Of a stretch of 64,000 nt of DNA, positions 43,841-52,629 are shown one piece after another. Made by a program: the position numbers and the translations under genes. Position 1 is the stretch's first letter, and each line of letters begins with the position of its first letter. Location of the stretch: assembly GCA_947494805.1 (NCBI GenBank), contig CANLWK010000001.1, positions 186,001 through 250,000 on the forward strand, given 5' to 3'. The notes under the pieces were generated by a model. It was not told where the DNA came from, made no database searches, and was given only the letters and a program-made list of their open reading frames with translations. The DNA comes from an uncultured Croceitalea sp. Lineage in GTDB: Bacteria; Bacteroidota; Bacteroidia; Flavobacteriales; Flavobacteriaceae.

Positions 43841-44476
43841 ATGATATTGAACAAACTGATTGAAAATTTTAGTACTACTTTCGAAAGGCCCCTGTTGGAA
43901 GAAATAGCGGAGTCGGGTCGCATATTCGAAATTGCTGAAGGCGAAAAAATCATAGAAATAGGGGAGTATATCAAGGGGATGCCCTTGTTGCTTTCTGGAG
44001 CCATCAAAATTCTTAGGGAAGATGGTGATGGAGACGAATTGTTGCTGTACTATTTAGAGCGAGGAGATACTTGTAGCATGACCATGGCATGCTGTCTTGG
44101 CGATGCAAAAAGTGAAATCAGGGCGATTGCCGAGACCGATGTGGAACTGGTCATGGTACCCATTCGAAAAATGGAAGAGTGGACCGCCAAATATAAATCG
44201 TGGCGCAACTTTGTATTCGATAGTTACCATAACCGTTTGAACGAACTTTTAACGACTGTCGATAGTATCGCCTTTAAAAATATGGATGAACGTTTGGTCG
44301 CGTTTTTAAGGGAGAAAGCGCGTATCGCGAAATCAAAGTTAATAACGAGCACACACCAAGAAATCGCATACGACTTGCATAGTTCTAGAGTGGTTATCTC
44401 TAGATTGCTGAAAAAATTGGAACATCTTGGTAAAATCAAACTGCACCGAAATCAAATTGAGCTGTTAGACCTTTAA
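43841..44476 (+). CDS. Crp/Fnr-family regulator, likely activator of the sulfur genes
   Basis: A 211-residue regulator with cyclic-nucleotide-like sensor barrel (about 15-125), dimer helix (about 125-150) and helix-turn-helix (THQEIAYDLHSSRVVISRLLKKLE, about 168-190). The sensor contains a cysteine group, CSMTMACC (Cys78, 84, 85), unlike Fnr's N-terminal iron-sulfur cluster. Its position directly before the SulP gene, and four TGTAAC-type palindromes in the neighbourhood, make it the prime candidate to control them. Whether it senses sulfane sulfur, oxygen or nitric oxide is not shown. Confidence 0.88.
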   Translation: MILNKLIENFSTTFERPLLEEIAESGRIFEIAEGEKIIEIGEYIKGMPLLLSGAIKILREDGDGDELLLYYLERGDTCSMTMACCLGDAKSEIRAIAETDVELVMVPIRKMEEWTAKYKSWRNFVFDSYHNRLNELLTTVDSIAFKNMDERLVAFLREKARIAKSKLITSTHQEIAYDLHSSRVVISRLLKKLEHLGKIKLHRNQIELLDL

Positions 44477-44480
44477 GCTC

Positions 44481-44525
44481 TGCAACCTGAGATACACAGT
44501 AAACCATAATTGCATAGTATCTTTG
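44481..44525 (+). promoter_or_regulatory. Crp/Fnr-type operator and promoter of SulP
   Basis: TGCAACCTGAGATACA (44481-44496) matches 12 of 16 bases of the perfect site at 57251. Its centre is 29.5 bases before TATCTTTG (44518-44525), a full TAnnTTTG -7 box. The ATG follows five bases later, so the transcript has almost no leader. Confidence 0.6.
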
Positions 44526-44530
44526 TTGCG

Positions 44531-46267
44531 ATGTTAAAACGTTATTTTCCGATTTTAGATTGGCTACCCAAGTACAAGAAGTCATATTTGACCGGTGACT
44601 TTTCAGCGGGCATTACCGTAGGCATCATGTTGATTCCGCAAGGTATGGCCTATGCCTTGATTGCGGGGCTTCCACCCATTTATGGATTGTATGCTGCCCT
44701 TGTTCCGAATTTAATCTATGCATTTACCGGTTCAAGTAGAAAATTGGCCGTGGGCCCTGTGGCACTTGACTCTTTGATAGTTGCCTCAAGTTTGGCAGCA
44801 ATGAAACTGGCTTCGTTGGAAGCATACATCGCGATGGCTGTTTTTTTGGCTTTTTTTGTGGGAATCATTCAATTGGTAATGGGGTTTATGCGATTGGGGT
44901 TCCTTTCCAATTTTTTGTCGCGGCCCGTGGTTAGTGGCTTCACTTCCGCCGCTGCATTTGTAATTGCCATCAGTCAGTTGAAACACTTTTTTGGTCTCAA
45001 TGTTCAAACGAACAATACCGTAAAGACCTTGGTGGCGATTGTCGATCAAATCGCAGAGACCAATTATTATGACCTTGCCATTGGGGCCGGTGCTGTTCTA
45101 GTAATTGTCGTATTGAAAAAATTACACCGAAAGCTGCCGGCGGCAATGGTCGTTGTGGTTCTTTCGATCATCGGTATTTACTTTTTTATGGTCAACGAAA
45201 CCGATGTGCATATCGTCGGGCAAATTCCTCAAGGACTTCCAGCATTTCAGTTACCGCAGTTAAATACGGATAGCATGATAATGGCATTTCCGACTGCTTT
45301 GGCCCTTGCATTTATCGCTTTTGCTGAAGCGATGACCATTGCGAAGGCGGTAGAGGATAAAAGCAAAGAATATTTTACCGATGCCAATCAAGAACTGAAA
45401 GCCTTGGGCACATCGAACCTTGTGGGTTCTTTGTTTCAGTCCTTTCCTATAAATGCCGGTTTATCCAGAACCGCTGTGAATGTTGATGAAGGAGCCAAAA
45501 CCGGAATCGCATCTTTAGTAAGTGTCATCGTAGTGGCCATTACATTACTTTTTTTGACACCGTTCTTCTATTATTTGCCTAAATCAGTTTTGGGGGCAAT
45601 AATTTTGGTGGCCGTCTATGGTTTGATCGACTTAAAGTATCCCAAACAACTATGGAAACAACGAAAAGACGAATTCTATCTGCTGCTAGTGACCTTTTTG
45701 ACCACATTGATATTGGGGATATCACAAGGCATTATTTTTGGCGTATTGTTCTCTTTGTTGCTATTGGTGAACCGCACCTCAAAACCCCATGTGGCCATTT
45801 TGGGAAGAATAAGAGGCACCGATTATTTTAAGAACATCAATCGTTTTGGAGACGATATTGAGCAATTTGAACACACACTCGTGATACGTTTTGATGGGCA
45901 ACTATATTTTGCGAACAAAGACTTTTTTAAAAATCAGTTGTACAGAAATATGGCAAAAAAAGGCGACGCCCTCAAATATGTTATTCTGAATGCAGAGGCA
46001 ATCAACTATGTTGACAGTAGCGCATTGAATTTGTTGGGCCAAGTTGTTTCAGATTTGAAAAAACAAAAAATAGAACTTTTGATTGCTGGTGCAATAGGTC
46101 CCACACGTGATATTTTGTTCTCGAGCGGTTTGGCCGATGAACTGGGAAAAGAGAACCTTTTTGTACGAACCAGTGACGCTTTTGAGTACTGTGAGAACTT
46201 AAGTGAAAAAACGGCAATTCAATCAAAAATAACGCAACAATCGCAGCAGAATACTTCTGTGACCTAA
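44531..46267 (+). CDS. SulP-family inorganic anion transporter with STAS domain
   Basis: A 578-residue inner-membrane transporter with about 11-12 helices in the N-terminal part (GITVGIMLIPQGMAYALIAGLPPIYGLYAA is the family signature) and a C-terminal STAS domain (ILNAEAINYVDSSALNLLG, about 480-500). SulP members carry sulfate, bicarbonate or other anions. Here, beside sulfur-oxidising genes, sulfate or sulfite is likely, but bicarbonate cannot be excluded. ATG at 44531 is chosen over a TTG seven codons earlier because the operator and -7 box end at 44525. Confidence 0.88.
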   Translation: MLKRYFPILDWLPKYKKSYLTGDFSAGITVGIMLIPQGMAYALIAGLPPIYGLYAALVPNLIYAFTGSSRKLAVGPVALDSLIVASSLAAMKLASLEAYIAMAVFLAFFVGIIQLVMGFMRLGFLSNFLSRPVVSGFTSAAAFVIAISQLKHFFGLNVQTNNTVKTLVAIVDQIAETNYYDLAIGAGAVLVIVVLKKLHRKLPAAMVVVVLSIIGIYFFMVNETDVHIVGQIPQGLPAFQLPQLNTDSMIMAFPTALALAFIAFAEAMTIAKAVEDKSKEYFTDANQELKALGTSNLVGSLFQSFPINAGLSRTAVNVDEGAKTGIASLVSVIVVAITLLFLTPFFYYLPKSVLGAIILVAVYGLIDLKYPKQLWKQRKDEFYLLLVTFLTTLILGISQGIIFGVLFSLLLLVNRTSKPHVAILGRIRGTDYFKNINRFGDDIEQFEHTLVIRFDGQLYFANKDFFKNQLYRNMAKKGDALKYVILNAEAINYVDSSALNLLGQVVSDLKKQKIELLIAGAIGPTRDILFSSGLADELGKENLFVRTSDAFEYCENLSEKTAIQSKITQQSQQNTSVT

Positions 46268-46302
46268 GTCACTTTACAGTAATAGAAAGTAATGTAGTTT
46301 TG
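46258..46302 (+). promoter_or_regulatory. Crp/Fnr-type operator and promoter of the persulfide dioxygenase operon
   Basis: TGTGACCTAAGTCACT (46258-46273) overlaps the SulP stop. Its centre (46265.5) is 29.5 bases before TAGTTTTG (46295-46302), with TTTA at 46273 as the -33 element. Same geometry as the three other sites. Confidence 0.65.
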
Positions 46303-46318
46303 TTTAAAAATTAGAGAG

Positions 46319-47728
46319 ATGAACATAGAACAGATATATACCGGATGCCTGGCCCAGGGGGCTTATTATATTGAGAGTGAGGGTGAAGTGGCCATAATAG
46401 ATCCACTTAGAGAGGTCAAACCTTATTTAGAAAGGGCTGAGCGCGATAACGCCAAAATCAAATATATTTTCGAGACCCATTTTCATGCTGATTTTGTAAG
46501 TGGCCATGTTACTTTGGCGAAAGAGACGGGTGCTGCCATTGTTTATGGCCCAAATGCAAATCCGTCTTATGATGTTTTGGTTGCTGAAGATGGACAAGAA
46601 TTTCAACTGGGGAAACTTACCTTCAAAGTACTACATACCCCTGGACATACGATGGAAAGTACCACGTATTTGCTTCGTGATGAATCTGGTAAAGATCATG
46701 CGATTTTCAGTGGAGATACCCTTTTCTTGGGCGATGTGGGCAGACCTGATCTTGCCCAAAAAGCGGCTACTATGACCCAAGAAGAATTGGCTGGATTACT
46801 TTATGATAGCCTGCGAACCAAAATTATGCCCTTGGCTGATGATGTGATTGTGTACCCTGCACATGGTGCAGGTTCGGCCTGTGGTAAAAACATGATGAAA
46901 GAAACGGTCGATACATTGGGCAATCAAAAGCAAATGAACTATGCCCTAAGGGCCAATATGACCAAAGAAGAGTTCGTCGAGGAGGTCACGGATGGTCTTT
47001 TACCACCCCCACAATATTTTCCTTTAAACGTGAAGATGAACAAAGAGGGGTATGATGATATTCATGAGGTGATCGAGCGAGGTGCTACCGCACTTTCTGC
47101 TGAGGCCTTTGAAATTGCGGCAAACGAAACAGGGGCCGTTGTTCTTGACGTAAGACACCAAGATGATTTTGCGAAAGCACATATTCCGCGGTCCATTTTT
47201 ATTGGGCTCAAAGGAAGTTTTGCCCCCTGGGTCGGTGCGCTGATAGCCGACGTCAAACAACCTATTTTATTGGTTACCGAAAAAGGAAAAGAAGAAGAAG
47301 CTATCACCCGTCTTTCAAGAGTTGGTTTTGATGGTGCCCTAGGCTATTTAGATGGTGGTGTTGAGGCCTGGAAAGCTGCTGGAAAAGAAGTAGATTCCGT
47401 CAAAAGTATTTCGGCTGAAGCTTTTAAAGCGCATTTGGACGATAAGGTGCCTGTTTTTGATGTGAGAAAAGAAACAGAGTTCAGTGCTGAACATGTTGAA
47501 GACGCTCATCTGGCACCACTTGACTTTTTGAACGACCATTTGACCGAGTTTCCCGAGAAAGAAACTTTTTACGTACACTGTGCTGGCGGTTATCGCAGTA
47601 TGATTGCAGCTTCTATTTTAAAAAGCCGCGGAATTCATAATTTAGTGGATGTTGCCGGTGGATTCGCTGCGATAAAAAAAGCAGGTATTCCCGTAACCGA
47701 CTTTGTTTGTCCAACCACTTTAAAATAG
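46319..47728 (+). CDS. CstB-like persulfide dioxygenase-rhodanese
   Basis: A 469-residue cytoplasmic enzyme in three parts. N-terminal metallo-beta-lactamase fold with the iron triad expected from ETHE1: His54 (THFHAD), His110 (TPGH) and Asp133 (SGDTLF). A middle rhodanese-like domain (about 255-355) lacks the catalytic Cys (LLVTEKGKEE). A C-terminal rhodanese has Cys421 (HCAGGYRS). This layout matches CstB-type enzymes, which turn persulfides into sulfite or thiosulfate. Cys188 lies in a GSACGK loop. Heads an operon with a lipoprotein rhodanese and thioredoxin. Confidence 0.9.
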   Translation: MNIEQIYTGCLAQGAYYIESEGEVAIIDPLREVKPYLERAERDNAKIKYIFETHFHADFVSGHVTLAKETGAAIVYGPNANPSYDVLVAEDGQEFQLGKLTFKVLHTPGHTMESTTYLLRDESGKDHAIFSGDTLFLGDVGRPDLAQKAATMTQEELAGLLYDSLRTKIMPLADDVIVYPAHGAGSACGKNMMKETVDTLGNQKQMNYALRANMTKEEFVEEVTDGLLPPPQYFPLNVKMNKEGYDDIHEVIERGATALSAEAFEIAANETGAVVLDVRHQDDFAKAHIPRSIFIGLKGSFAPWVGALIADVKQPILLVTEKGKEEEAITRLSRVGFDGALGYLDGGVEAWKAAGKEVDSVKSISAEAFKAHLDDKVPVFDVRKETEFSAEHVEDAHLAPLDFLNDHLTEFPEKETFYVHCAGGYRSMIAASILKSRGIHNLVDVAGGFAAIKKAGIPVTDFVCPTTLK

Positions 47729-47733
47729 TTTTT

Positions 47734-48117
47734 ATGAATCGATTTGCTAGGGTAAGCGTTGTACTTTTCTTTCTTACACTTATGGCGGCCTGTCTAGACA
47801 AGAACTCAAATACAACCATTGAGGTCATTGACAAGGCCTACCTTACTGATGAAGTCTTGGGCAAAGATGTACAGTTGGTAGACGTGCGTACACCTGAAGA
47901 GTATGAAGCGGGACATATTGGTGATGCCGTTAACTTTAATATTATTGATAGTGAATTGTTCTTAAGTCAAATTGACGGACTTGATAAGGAAAAACCTGTA
48001 TATCTCTATTGTAAAATGGGTGGGCGCAGTAACCGTGCAGCGGAGTTGATGAAAAAGCAAGGTTTTGCAAAAATCTACGACTACTCTGGCGGATATAATG
48101 ATTGGGTCTCCGAATAA
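47734..48117 (+). CDS. Rhodanese-domain lipoprotein
   Basis: A 127-residue lipoprotein (lipobox MAAC, Cys20) with one rhodanese domain and active Cys93 in YCKMGGRS. It would hold sulfur as persulfide in the periplasm or on the inner-membrane side. ATG at 47734 gives a normal signal peptide. Five bases behind the dioxygenase and nine before thioredoxin, so co-transcribed. Confidence 0.85.
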   Translation: MNRFARVSVVLFFLTLMAACLDKNSNTTIEVIDKAYLTDEVLGKDVQLVDVRTPEEYEAGHIGDAVNFNIIDSELFLSQIDGLDKEKPVYLYCKMGGRSNRAAELMKKQGFAKIYDYSGGYNDWVSE

Positions 48118-48126
48118 TAATTTGGT

Positions 48127-48420
48127 ATGGCAAGTTTCAAAGAAATTGTTACAAGTGATAAATCGGTTTTAGTAGATTTTTTCGCTACCTGGTGTGGTCC
48201 CTGCAAAACCATGGCACCTATATTGGATAGTGTGAAAGACCGAGTAGGTGATGCAGCTAGAATCGTTAAGATTGATGTAGATAAAAACCAAAAACTGGCG
48301 GCACAGTATCAGGTACGTGGCGTGCCTACTTTGATTCTTTTTAAAAATGGCGAACCGGTTTGGCGCCAATCAGGTGTGGTACAGGCCGATCAATTGGTAT
48401 CGCTGTTACAAAACAATTGA
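48127..48420 (+). CDS. trxA: Thioredoxin
   Basis: A 97-residue cytoplasmic thioredoxin with standard active site WCGPC (Cys23, Cys26) and cis-Pro in [13 protein letters not shown]. In this operon it may recycle rhodanese persulfides or serve as sulfur acceptor. This is unlikely to be the cell's only thioredoxin. The stop is 21 bases before the convergent hydrolase gene. Confidence 0.9.
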   Translation: MASFKEIVTSDKSVLVDFFATWCGPCKTMAPILDSVKDRVGDAARIVKIDVDKNQKLAAQYQVRGVPTLILFKNGEPVWRQSGVVQADQLVSLLQNN

Positions 48421-48441
48421 TTCTTTTTTGTTTCACCTTGT

Positions 48442-49542
48442 TCAAAGATTATCAAGTACTATGGGAACTATCTCTTGAAAAAAGACATTGCTATAGTGCT
48501 TTCCACTACAATTTGTTAGAATACTTATCGCAATATCATCTTCTTTGTTATAGAACATAAAAGATTGATATTTAAAGGTGCCGCCTGCGTGTCCCAAATA
48601 CTCTTTCCCCTTATACAGAAGTTTCATTACACCGTTACCATATGCTGAAATACTTCCTTCTCCAATTGGAATGGCCATTGCTCCCATTGAGATCCAATCG
48701 GTCATTTGTGATACAGTATCTGCAGTAAGAATGGTCTTTTCAACAAAGAACTTTTGTAGCAATGTATTAAGCTCATAGGGTACGCTGTAGGCGCCACCAT
48801 CAAAACCGTAGTTTTCTTGCCATTGTGAAACATCTGAACTAGCGTCGCTATTTTCGGCATAGAACGCCTGTAAGCTTTTATTCACATCACCAAGTTTTAT
48901 GTTTTGTAGGCCTTGGTTTTCAAAGAACGTTTCAAAGCTAAGGTCATAGGGCTGATTTAGAACTGTTTCAACAATTTTTTGTAATATCAAATAGTTGCTG
49001 TTGCTGTAAGTATATGAGCCATGATTGTTCAGCGTTGAACTGATGTAACCAAACTTTGTTTCAAACTCTTTAGATGAATTGCCTCTGGTGACGGTTTTTC
49101 GCCATTCTGGGTTCGCGGTATAATCAGAAAGGCCACTGGTATGGTTCAATAGTTGTTCCACACTAATACTGTTGCCGTTTTCAATGGCATCTAAACTTTT
49201 CACATATGTTGCGGCCTTATCTTTCAGATTTAACTGTTCGTCTTCGACCAACTTAAAGATCAACATGGCTGAAAGAAATTTGGTAGCACTGCCTATACCA
49301 TATATTGGTTGGGGCGATGTTTCAGGATGGACATAATCAATATTGAGAACCGCATCTTTTGTCTTTACTTGAAGTGAAAGAGAGGGTAAATTATTGGACT
49401 TGGCAAGTTTGAGAACCCTTTTTTCAATTCGGTTTAAAGAATTGGTCACTACGGTTTTTTTGCTGCAGAATGATGAAAACAGTGAAAAGAACAAAAGGAG
49501 TAAGGGAGTGGCAACCGATTTGTTAAATGTATTTTTAAACAT
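48442..49542 (-). CDS. Serine hydrolase lipoprotein, beta-lactamase family
   Basis: A 366-residue lipoprotein (lipobox SSFC, Cys about 26). Class-C-like active site: SATK (in GSATKFLSAM), YSN (YSNSNYLIL) and HAGG (GHAGGTFKY). Such enzymes act as esterases or D-amino peptidases. It is the second of two hydrolases in a minus-strand run behind a sigma/anti-sigma pair (30-base gap). The natural substrate is unknown. Confidence 0.82.
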   Translation of the reverse strand: MFKNTFNKSVATPLLLLFFSLFSSFCSKKTVVTNSLNRIEKRVLKLAKSNNLPSLSLQVKTKDAVLNIDYVHPETSPQPIYGIGSATKFLSAMLIFKLVEDEQLNLKDKAATYVKSLDAIENGNSISVEQLLNHTSGLSDYTANPEWRKTVTRGNSSKEFETKFGYISSTLNNHGSYTYSNSNYLILQKIVETVLNQPYDLSFETFFENQGLQNIKLGDVNKSLQAFYAENSDASSDVSQWQENYGFDGGAYSVPYELNTLLQKFFVEKTILTADTVSQMTDWISMGAMAIPIGEGSISAYGNGVMKLLYKGKEYLGHAGGTFKYQSFMFYNKEDDIAISILTNCSGKHYSNVFFQEIVPIVLDNL

Positions 49543-49572
49543 ATGATTAAGATGTAAACTTATATTTTTTCA

Positions 49573-51204
49573 TTAAGATTTTTTGATGGAGTAAACAGGT
49601 TTTGTGATATCAGAAACATCAAGCATTATGGTATATGTTCCTTCCGTAACCGTTAAATTTCCACCGTTTACGATCAACCCATCTTTGATTCCCAAACCAA
49701 GGTTGATATTCCAATCGTTATTGACCCTAAACTTGAACTCACCGTCCTGTAATTTGACATTATCCAATTTGAATACATCCGGATTGTCCTTGTCCGGTTC
49801 CATAAGAATATCATTTCCTTCCCAACCGCTCTTGGTTGCACTGCCAATGATTCCCCAAGGGATACTCGTACTTTCTTTGTATGCTATTTTCTTTTCTCCA
49901 TTTGGGAAACTTACTTCAAGGAAGTCCACCTCATTCTTGCCGTTGGTCTTAAACTTGAAGAAGACATTACCTTCAGTACCGTTCATGATAACATCAGTGA
50001 AGAAGATACTATCATTTTTTGGTGCCAAAAGGCTTCTTGACGAGGTATATTTTGAATGGTGAAAGCTTAGCACACCGTCGTTTAAATAAATCAAAAATTT
50101 TGAGTCTTCTAGAGTGTAGGTTCCTTTGAAAGGCAATAGTTTTTCATGGGCCACTTTTGCTGGGGTTATAAAATCTTCTTTGGGGTCATTTGCGAGAACC
50201 ATGCTTAGAATCATCGAATCCAAATTTTTATTTGTTTCGGTATTGCTTAATACGATAACACATATATCTTCTTCAAAAATCAATTTAAACCTACTTTTAA
50301 ATCCGGGTCCGCCACCACTATGGCCTACTGCTTTTTTGTGAATGTAAGGATACGTTTCCCACCCTAGACCATAATGATGCCCCATGTATTCAGAAGTTGC
50401 TTTTTGCAAGGTTTCCGTTTTGAGCAGTTGATGCTCTCTGAGTCCTTTGTAGAACTTCAGAAGGTCTCCTGTTGTCGAGTACATGGCACCTGCAGCAAAC
50501 GGATGGGGTTCATCATAGACCAATGCTGTTTTATGTTTGTGAAGGGTCAGATATTCGAATCCTTGGGTTTTTTGTTCGCCCTTCATGCTTTTAAAGGCAA
50601 AACCGCTTTGATTCATTTTGCATGGCTGAAAAATGTAGTGGTTTACTGCTTCTTCGTAAGGCATTTTGGCTACTTTTTCAATAATATACCCAAGTAAATA
50701 ATATGCTGAGTTGCTGTAATTCCATCTTGAGCCCGGTGAAAAATCTAAAGGTTGTACTATAATGAAGTCTAAAAAGACCGTTTCACTTTTGGTATGTTCT
50801 GGATCGGTGTCATTTGGGATACCCGATGTGTGTGTCAAAAGGCTTTCTATGGTTATGTCATGGCCAGAGGGAAAGTTGGGATAATATTTTGATAGCCTAT
50901 CCGACAGTTTCAGTTTTCCTTGCTCTTGTAATTGCAAAATTACTGTGGCCGTAAAAATTTTGGTCGTAGAATAGATACGATAAACACTGTTCGCATCATT
51001 CTTTGATGTTACAGAACTGTTTTTTCTACCATAACCTTTACTAAGAAGTAGTTCACCTTTTTCATAAACTAATACAGAACCATGAAAGAAGCCCAATTGT
51101 TCATAGGTATCAAGAACCTCTTTGATTTTTTCAATGTTGTTTTTTTGACCAAAAGTGGAGGTAATACTTAAAAAAAGTAGTAGTACTATAGTAATTGCTT
51201 TCAT
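49573..51204 (-). CDS. Secreted serine hydrolase with C-terminal accessory domain
   Basis: A 543-residue exported hydrolase. Signal peptide about 1-18, catalytic STTK (in YSTTKIFTATVIL), YSN (YSNSAYYLLGY) and HSGG (GHSGGGPGF). The last about 170 residues form a separate domain with strands resembling SusE/F-like or DUF3471-type beta domains (WGIIGSATKSGWEGNDILMEP). Role unknown; presumably periplasmic or surface-linked. Fifty-four bases behind the anti-sigma gene, so the sigma factor may govern it. Confidence 0.82.
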   Translation of the reverse strand: MKAITIVLLLFLSITSTFGQKNNIEKIKEVLDTYEQLGFFHGSVLVYEKGELLLSKGYGRKNSSVTSKNDANSVYRIYSTTKIFTATVILQLQEQGKLKLSDRLSKYYPNFPSGHDITIESLLTHTSGIPNDTDPEHTKSETVFLDFIIVQPLDFSPGSRWNYSNSAYYLLGYIIEKVAKMPYEEAVNHYIFQPCKMNQSGFAFKSMKGEQKTQGFEYLTLHKHKTALVYDEPHPFAAGAMYSTTGDLLKFYKGLREHQLLKTETLQKATSEYMGHHYGLGWETYPYIHKKAVGHSGGGPGFKSRFKLIFEEDICVIVLSNTETNKNLDSMILSMVLANDPKEDFITPAKVAHEKLLPFKGTYTLEDSKFLIYLNDGVLSFHHSKYTSSRSLLAPKNDSIFFTDVIMNGTEGNVFFKFKTNGKNEVDFLEVSFPNGEKKIAYKESTSIPWGIIGSATKSGWEGNDILMEPDKDNPDVFKLDNVKLQDGEFKFRVNNDWNINLGLGIKDGLIVNGGNLTVTEGTYTIMLDVSDITKPVYSIKKS

Positions 51205-51258
51205 TTGTTCTTTATGGTAATACCTTCAATTAAAAAAAAGTTACGCTTGAGAGCAAAT

Positions 51259-52053
51259 TTATTTTCTTGAGCTATTCTTGGACAGTTCTTTTATGGCGAA
51301 ATCTTCAGCAATCCATTCTATTATTGGCTTACCAATTGGAAAACCCTTATATCGTACCCGTAAATAGTAGGTTTCGTCGGGCTTTAACTGCATATCAAAT
51401 TTATGTTTGCCAATTAAAAACTGGGTTGGTCCAGCACTGAGTTTAAGAACCGAATGGCCACCATTCTTTACCCTATTGATCAAAACTCCATTCGCCTTTA
51501 ATCTAAATACCAATGCAGACCCTACGTACCGAGTTGGACGATAAATATGTACGGTAGTTTTTTGTACTGCCACCAAACTACTTTCTAATTGCAATTGACC
51601 CACTTTTGGTCTCGAAGGTGATAGGATACTCTGAGTATCCGAAATGGCGATGGATTGCATTTTCATACCTTCAATTTTGAAAGTTTCCTTTGATTTTGTT
51701 TTAGCAACCTTTTTTCTGGAGTCTGATAGTTTTAAATCGAGGATACGCTCTGTTTTGATTGTTATTGTGGTATCTAAAACCACGCCTTTTTGATAAGTAG
51801 CAGCCTTTTTTTCATTGCTAAGATTATCAGTGTCGGAAGTGATGTGTGTAGTCTTAAACAGAGACCCTGCAAGAAACAATCCTACCAGACCAAGTCCGGC
51901 CAATAGAACAATACCTGATGACTGACCATTTGGTCCCTTATGAATTCTAAGTTCAATGCTTTTCCATATACGTTCTTCCTCAAATACAACATTGGGTACC
52001 CCTTCAAGATTTTCAATTTCCGATTTTATTTGGTTGTCGAACGCTGTTCTCAT
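51259..52053 (-). CDS. Anti-sigma-like membrane protein fused to DUF2846
   Basis: A 264-residue protein: cytoplasmic N-terminus (about 1-45) of the type that binds ECF factors, a membrane helix (GIVLLAGLGLVGLFLAGSLF, about 47-66), a disordered linker, then a C-terminal DUF2846 domain (about 165-260) with VHIYRPTRYVGSALVF. The zinc motif of classic anti-sigma factors is absent. Overlaps the sigma gene by four bases, so the pair is translation-coupled. The DUF2846 part is probably outside the cytoplasm and may sense a ligand (inference). Confidence 0.75.
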   Translation of the reverse strand: MRTAFDNQIKSEIENLEGVPNVVFEEERIWKSIELRIHKGPNGQSSGIVLLAGLGLVGLFLAGSLFKTTHITSDTDNLSNEKKAATYQKGVVLDTTITIKTERILDLKLSDSRKKVAKTKSKETFKIEGMKMQSIAISDTQSILSPSRPKVGQLQLESSLVAVQKTTVHIYRPTRYVGSALVFRLKANGVLINRVKNGGHSVLKLSAGPTQFLIGKHKFDMQLKPDETYYLRVRYKGFPIGKPIIEWIAEDFAIKELSKNSSRK

Positions 52054-52577
52054 AGATTGGTTTTTGCTATTCTACTTTGCAACATGGTCTTTGCCTTGGT
52101 AAGTTGAGATCTAGAAGTACTTTCGGCAATATTGAGTTTCTGAGCAATTTCTTTATGAGAATACCCTTCAATTACATATAAGTTAAAAACGGTCCTATAT
52201 CCTACAGGAAGACTAAGAATAGCCTTAAGAGTATCTTTCAATGCCAATGTACTTTCAACTTCGGGTCGGGTCTCCAAAAAACGAACTTCGTGCTCATCAT
52301 AGATCATCCTTTTCTTTTTTCGTAAGAACATAAGGCATTCGTTTACGATTATTTTCTTCATCCAAGCTTGCAAGCGTACCTCATCATGATATACAATTTT
52401 TGAAAGATTTTGAAAGATTTTTATAAAGCCTTCTGACACGATTTCTTCTGCATCCTCCTTTTGATTGGTATATCGATAGCTGACGACAAACATTTTTTTG
52501 GCATAGTTCAGATAAAGTGTTCTTTGGGCACTTTTAACACCTTTGATGCATTTTTTTATAAGTTGCTCGTTTACCAA
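52050..52577 (-). CDS. ECF-type RNA polymerase sigma factor
   Basis: A 175-residue sigma-70 factor with region 2 (KEDAEEIVSEGFIKIFQNLSK, about 41-61) and region 4 (LPVGYRTVFNLYVIEGYSHKEIAQKLNIAESTSRSQLTKAKTML, about 121-165). It is paired with the anti-sigma-like gene that overlaps it. The start is TTG at 52577; no close ATG upstream in frame was found. The DUF2846 and hydrolase genes nearby are possible targets. Confidence 0.82.
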   Translation of the reverse strand: MVNEQLIKKCIKGVKSAQRTLYLNYAKKMFVVSYRYTNQKEDAEEIVSEGFIKIFQNLSKIVYHDEVRLQAWMKKIIVNECLMFLRKKKRMIYDEHEVRFLETRPEVESTLALKDTLKAILSLPVGYRTVFNLYVIEGYSHKEIAQKLNIAESTSRSQLTKAKTMLQSRIAKTNL

Positions 52578-52629
52578 ATTACCCGTATTGAATGCTTATG
52601 TTATTTTATAATGAAGAATTGGAATAGTA

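Noticed and set aside
43841-44476. Identity as Fnr oxygen sensor
   Set aside because: The N-terminal Cys pattern of Fnr is missing; only three internal Cys are seen.
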